Assembly (NCBI GenBank): GCA_900404475.1
Contig: OUQQ01000660.1
Location: 1,765 to 12,549, forward strand
Length of the DNA: 10,785 bases
From: Spongospora subterranea
Taxonomy: Eukaryota; Endomyxa; Phytomyxea; Plasmodiophorida; Plasmodiophoridae
Reading direction: 5' to 3'
Part shown: positions 8,491 to 10,785 of the stretch, in pieces
Layout of the letters: each line of letters begins with the position of its first letter
Numbering within the stretch: the stretch's first letter is position 1
Notes under the pieces: model-generated
The model's input: only the letters and a program-made list of their open reading frames with translations
Databases searched by the model: none
What the model was told of the DNA's origin: nothing
Translations under genes and position numbers: made by a program

Positions 8491-8572
8491 GACCCGAACC
8501 TATACTTTGCCAGTGATTGTCACAAAGAGGGTAAAAATACGACGGCCACCGCGAATACTTAAACCCATAAAA
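8491..8572 (+). repeat. Left inverted terminal region of the Harbinger-type element
   Basis: It begins ACCCGAACCTATA and contains GAGGGTA and then GCCACCGCG followed by ACTTAAACCC. The reverse complement of 10302–10213 has the same blocks in the same order: ACCCAAACCTATA, GGGTACAGAGGG, GCCACCGCG, ACTTACCC. Spacing differs by a few bases and similarity by eye is moderate. A CCACCGCGCA word also lies just outside, at 8481. Confidence 0.55.
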
Positions 8573-8661
8573 TTTGGGATTGTGACGGCTAGCTTACCCG
8601 TTTGTGACCGATTTGTGTCAGGACCTATTTTTCATACCCTTTTTTTCATAAGCAAATAGAG

Positions 8662-9426
8662 ATGTGTGTCAACGCAACAACGCCTCGTTTGAAGGCATCT
8701 CTAGGCAAGAATTGGGCACCACGTGAGTGCTTCATGCTCGTCAGACGTTGAATCGCCATTTCGGGGGATCCTATCAAGGGAAAAGACCAGAAAGGATTCT
8801 GGCAAGCAATCTCCGACAACATTCCTGAGCGAAACGGACTGTCTTGTTCGAAGACTTTCGCCAAGATTTCACAAGCTTTTCAAAAATTCTTTGGTTTATT
8901 CTCCCAGATAGTTGCGACGAACCCCAGCGGTTATTCCAGCGACGATATCGTTGAGAAAGCCATGCAATTGTATCAGGCCCAATGCGGGTCCGGATTTAAG
9001 CTGATAGAATGTTGGCGCATTTTCAAACAGTGCCCAAAGTTTGCCGTTCCGTCAAACGATTCTTGCAGCTCAGACAACCTGTCTGTGGACTGCGAATCGC
9101 CAGCACCAACGCGACCGATGGGATCAAAGCAAGCGAAAAGGGTGCGCAATGAATCTGTGGGGCACGAAAATAAAGAGCAATCGCTTGTGCGAATAAAATT
9201 GTTTGACACGGCTGAGCAAAGAAATCAGGTTCTGGCGGAACAGACCCAGACAATGAGGGAACAGGTTAACACTTTGCGCGAGCAATCGAATGCTATGTTG
9301 GAGAAGAACGCGATTACATTGTTTTCTATCAAAGACGAAGACGTATCTGAATTATCGGCTGAGTTTTTTAGACTCATGAATACAAACTCGCGGAATTGCG
9401 CGAACGATTGGAGTTGGAATAGTTAA
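8662..9426 (+). pseudogene. Harbinger-associated MYB/SANT-like protein with NAM-associated C-terminus, broken
   Basis: Second protein of a PIF/Harbinger transposon. From ATG 8662 the frame gives KNWAPRECFMLVRR, a TGA at 8749–8751, then IAISGDPIKGKDQKGFW and a continuous frame onward. In the family this is the trihelix MYB/SANT region (typically NWTxEED, then W, then VSxDPIxGxxQ), so the TGA sits where a conserved Trp codon (TGG) is expected. Further along are SQAFQKFFGLFSQIV, SSDDIVEKAMQLY and FKLIECWRIFKQCPKFA. The NAM-associated part starts with RPMGSKQAKR and continues as a Gln/Glu-rich coiled coil. Near 9381 the frame changes: the frame in use ends NCANDWSWNS, whereas the +1 frame reads KLAELRERLELE and stops at 9422, a better coiled-coil end. 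At least two lesions are present, so this is a pseudogene. Confidence 0.78.
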
Positions 9427-9455
9427 CAATACAGAGGCACATGCCGTTTATAGGT

Positions 9456-10185
9456 TTACTGATCGTTGGCAGATTCACCGTGAGATGACCAAAAATGCTT
9501 AACTAAATCATTCGTCCTAGCCAGGTGCGCGTCCCGGTTTTGCATTGCCTGAAGCTGCCTGCAAATAAAATTGATCGACATCAGGCCGTAGTCACGGTTC
9601 TCCTGGTCGCGAACGACACTTTGATTAACGGATTGCGCTCCGGATGCTGCAACCTTTGAAGCAATTTTATCCTCATGATCCTGAATGCTCATGCTTGCAT
9701 GAGACGGGTTCCGAGCCGCCAGGGGTGGAGTGAGGAAGTCTAAAACAGAACTACCTAAAACGAGTGTTCTAAACGTGAACTTGATGAAGAGTGTGTTGTA
9801 TTTCATAGGGCAGTAGGGCACATGACCTGCGTAAAGTGAAATATCTTAAAAATAGTAGAAAATAGGCGATTCTTACGCCTCATTGCACCATGTTCAACGA
9901 TCATATTGTGTAAATAGATACAGGTTTTCACAAGAATCTTGGTGAATAACGCCGAACTCATTCTGAACTGTCGGCGGAAGATCGGTTCTGGATAAGTAGG
10001 GTCACGCGACAGATAATCCCGAACAATTGCTGCATGTCCAGCAGCGAAATCGCGATTCAAATTGGGTGAGCCCCCATGACGCTTTGTGGGCGTTGTTGCT
10101 CGCTCAGAGACTCGAAAATTTCCAATTCTACGAGATCATCCAACGTTGAACCATACGGAGCCATCGGGAGCCACGTATTCTGCAT
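9456..10185 (-). pseudogene. PIF/Harbinger transposase, catalytic core deleted
   Basis: Minus-strand remnant of a DDE (plant-transposon type) transposase. ATG 10185 opens an acidic N-terminus (TLDDLVELEIFESL). The frame shifts near 10085–10095 into KRHGGSPNLNRDF, DYLSRDPTYPEPIFRRQFRMSS and ALFTKIL. About nt 9930 this N-terminal region is joined in frame to the C-terminal landmark TCIYLHNMIVEHG, so roughly 250 residues of a full-length enzyme, including all DDE catalytic blocks, are missing. A spliceable intron follows at 9876–9827 (50 nt, GTAAGA to ACGCAG). After it, the frame leads to NRDAHLARTNDLVKHFWSSHG, typical of the C-terminal tail of this family, and stops at 9456. It cannot catalyse transposition. 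The internal join resembles abortive-repair deletion derivatives of DNA transposons. Confidence 0.78.
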
Positions 10186-10212
10186 TTGATTACGACAAAT
10201 GACTTCGCGATA

Positions 10213-10302
10213 CTACAGGTTTGGGTAAGTGCGCGGTGGCGAAGGGACCCTCTCACCCTCTGTACCCATTTCCGTCACAGAGTCAACATTATAGGTTTGG
10301 GT
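10213..10302 (-). repeat. Right inverted terminal region of the Harbinger-type element
   Basis: On the plus strand it reads ACAGGTTTGGGTAAGTGCGC then GGTGG, and ends in TATAGGTTTGGGT. Its reverse complement shares ordered blocks with 8491–8572. The inner word GCCACCGCGCACTTACCC, in reverse-complement orientation, is the strongest match. Confidence 0.55.
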
Positions 10303-10528
10303 TTAGGTACAGTTTAACTCAACAATTGTATACGGTGCCACGGAGATTTGTATCGGCGCCTACAAAAAAGTTTCTATCTATATTCTAGCAATTGATAGAT
10401 CTCGTCAAGACAAGAAGCTTCGTAGAAAAAAAAAATACTTTTCTGTAAACTGAAGCCCGTGATAGACTTTTAAATTATGAGGCGACCGAGGCGCAATTCT
10501 TCTTGTTCGGGATTACTGTACCTTCGCG
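10303..10528. other. AT-rich spacer, nothing recognised
   Basis: No coding frame, RNA gene or repeat boundary is supported. A run of ten A residues occurs near 10425–10434. It separates the transposon end from the start of the right-edge ORF. Confidence 0.4.
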
Positions 10529-10785
10529 ATGGCACCGAAAAATTCGCAATGGAAGCGTCTGGCTTTGGCCAGAGAGGCGAAACGGAGTAAGCAGTCTGAG
10601 ATTCTTCTGGACGATGTGAGCGAAGAGCTGTATTATTTCAGTATGGAAGAACACGATGTCAGAGATGACAACCTGTCGACGGTTCAGTCTTCGTTTCTCA
10701 CATGGAGAGCTGGAGCAGGAACTCATCTCCGGTCCGTTTACTCTGGGTCAAGCAGAACGACTGAATGGCGCAAGAGGAAACAGAA
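10529..10785 (+). CDS. Right-edge ORF, N-terminal 85 aa, possible transposon-derived protein
   Basis: ATG at 10529 opens a frame that is still open at the window edge. It starts with a basic stretch (MAPKNSQWKRLALAREAKRS), continues with an acidic region around DDVSEELYYFSMEEHD, and then reads WRAGAGTHLRSVYSGSSRTT followed by EWRKRK. The Ser–Arg–Thr–Thr–x–Trp–Arg motif after a Gly-rich segment reminds me of N-terminal regions of DDE-endonuclease-type transposon proteins that are repeated in fungi and protists, but I cannot name the family. The open frame of 85 codons with balanced composition makes coding likely. No intron is visible in this part. Confidence 0.5.
   Translation, partial: MAPKNSQWKRLALAREAKRSKQSEILLDDVSEELYYFSMEEHDVRDDNLSTVQSSFLTWRAGAGTHLRSVYSGSSRTTEWRKRKQ

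Larger units (their letters stand above)
8491..10302. mobile_element. Degenerate PIF/Harbinger-type DNA transposon, about 1.8 kb
   Basis: The call rests on three observations: a MYB/SANT–NAM-associated ORF on plus, a Harbinger transposase ORF on minus ending 29 nt away, and inverted-repeat ends outside both. PIF/Harbinger elements normally encode both of these proteins; the MYB-like partner assists binding and nuclear import of the transposase. Here both ORFs are broken and the catalytic core is deleted, so the copy is non-autonomous. The exact ends are uncertain and I could not find the 3-bp target duplication (often TWA): the flanks read CAG on the left and, in the mirrored orientation, TAA on the right. 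Confidence 0.72.

Noticed and set aside
8749..8751. TGA read as Trp under a variant genetic code
   Set aside because: Fumarase uses TGG for conserved Trp residues and ends with TGA, and the element has other lesions.
9907..10146. CRISPR array or other prokaryotic defence feature
   Set aside because: No regularly spaced repeats occur anywhere in the window, and the spliceosomal introns show it is eukaryotic.
10301..10308. Telomere-like GGGTTTAGG word at the right transposon end
   Set aside because: It is a single short occurrence with no tandem array, better explained as part of the inverted terminal region.

Overview
This is a eukaryotic nuclear genomic window. Genes are interrupted by very small GT–AG introns, mostly 46–58 nt, which I placed by hand from splice consensus, reading frame and family conservation. 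The best lineage clue is in the tryptophanyl-tRNA synthetase copies: their signature loop reads GKMSSSD. I recall plant-type enzymes as having GKMSAS and animal and fungal ones as having QTKMSAS. Together with a PIF/Harbinger element carrying a NAM-associated second ORF, this suggests a stramenopile such as an oomycete, or another compact-genome protist. That assignment is an inference, not a demonstration.

Layout. 1–663 (minus): 5' part of an apparently intact cytosolic tryptophanyl-tRNA synthetase gene (copy A), running off the left edge. 823–1609 (plus): an unrecognised two-exon gene, head-to-head with copy A. 1700–2595 (minus): a C2H2 zinc-finger protein gene with two short introns. 2600–4200: mostly without confident genes; it holds a possible first exon at 2721, a short direct repeat, and a minus-strand reading frame broken by one stop. 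4203–4378 (minus): a possible small two-exon gene. 4520–6557 (plus): a complete class II fumarase gene, 12 exons and 494 residues, with a mitochondrial-type leader and a second in-frame ATG. 6657–8320 (minus): a decayed second copy of the tryptophanyl-tRNA synthetase gene (copy B) with frameshifts, stops, a lost splice donor and a Ty1/copia reverse-transcriptase fragment inserted in an exon. About 8491–10302: a degenerate PIF/Harbinger DNA transposon with inverted terminal regions, a MYB/SANT–NAM-associated ORF (plus) and a transposase ORF (minus) whose catalytic core is deleted. 10529–10785 (plus): the start of another ORF, cut by the right edge.

How it fits together. The left 6.5 kb is a compact housekeeping region with divergent and convergent gene pairs. 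The right 4 kb is a decaying segment built from a segmental, intron-retaining gene duplicate and transposon debris. I found no convincing novel system. The points most worth a second look are the fumarase dual-start architecture, the unrecognised gene opposite the synthetase, the copia fragment captured without LTRs, and the Harbinger derivative that lost its DDE core in frame but kept a spliceable 50-nt intron.
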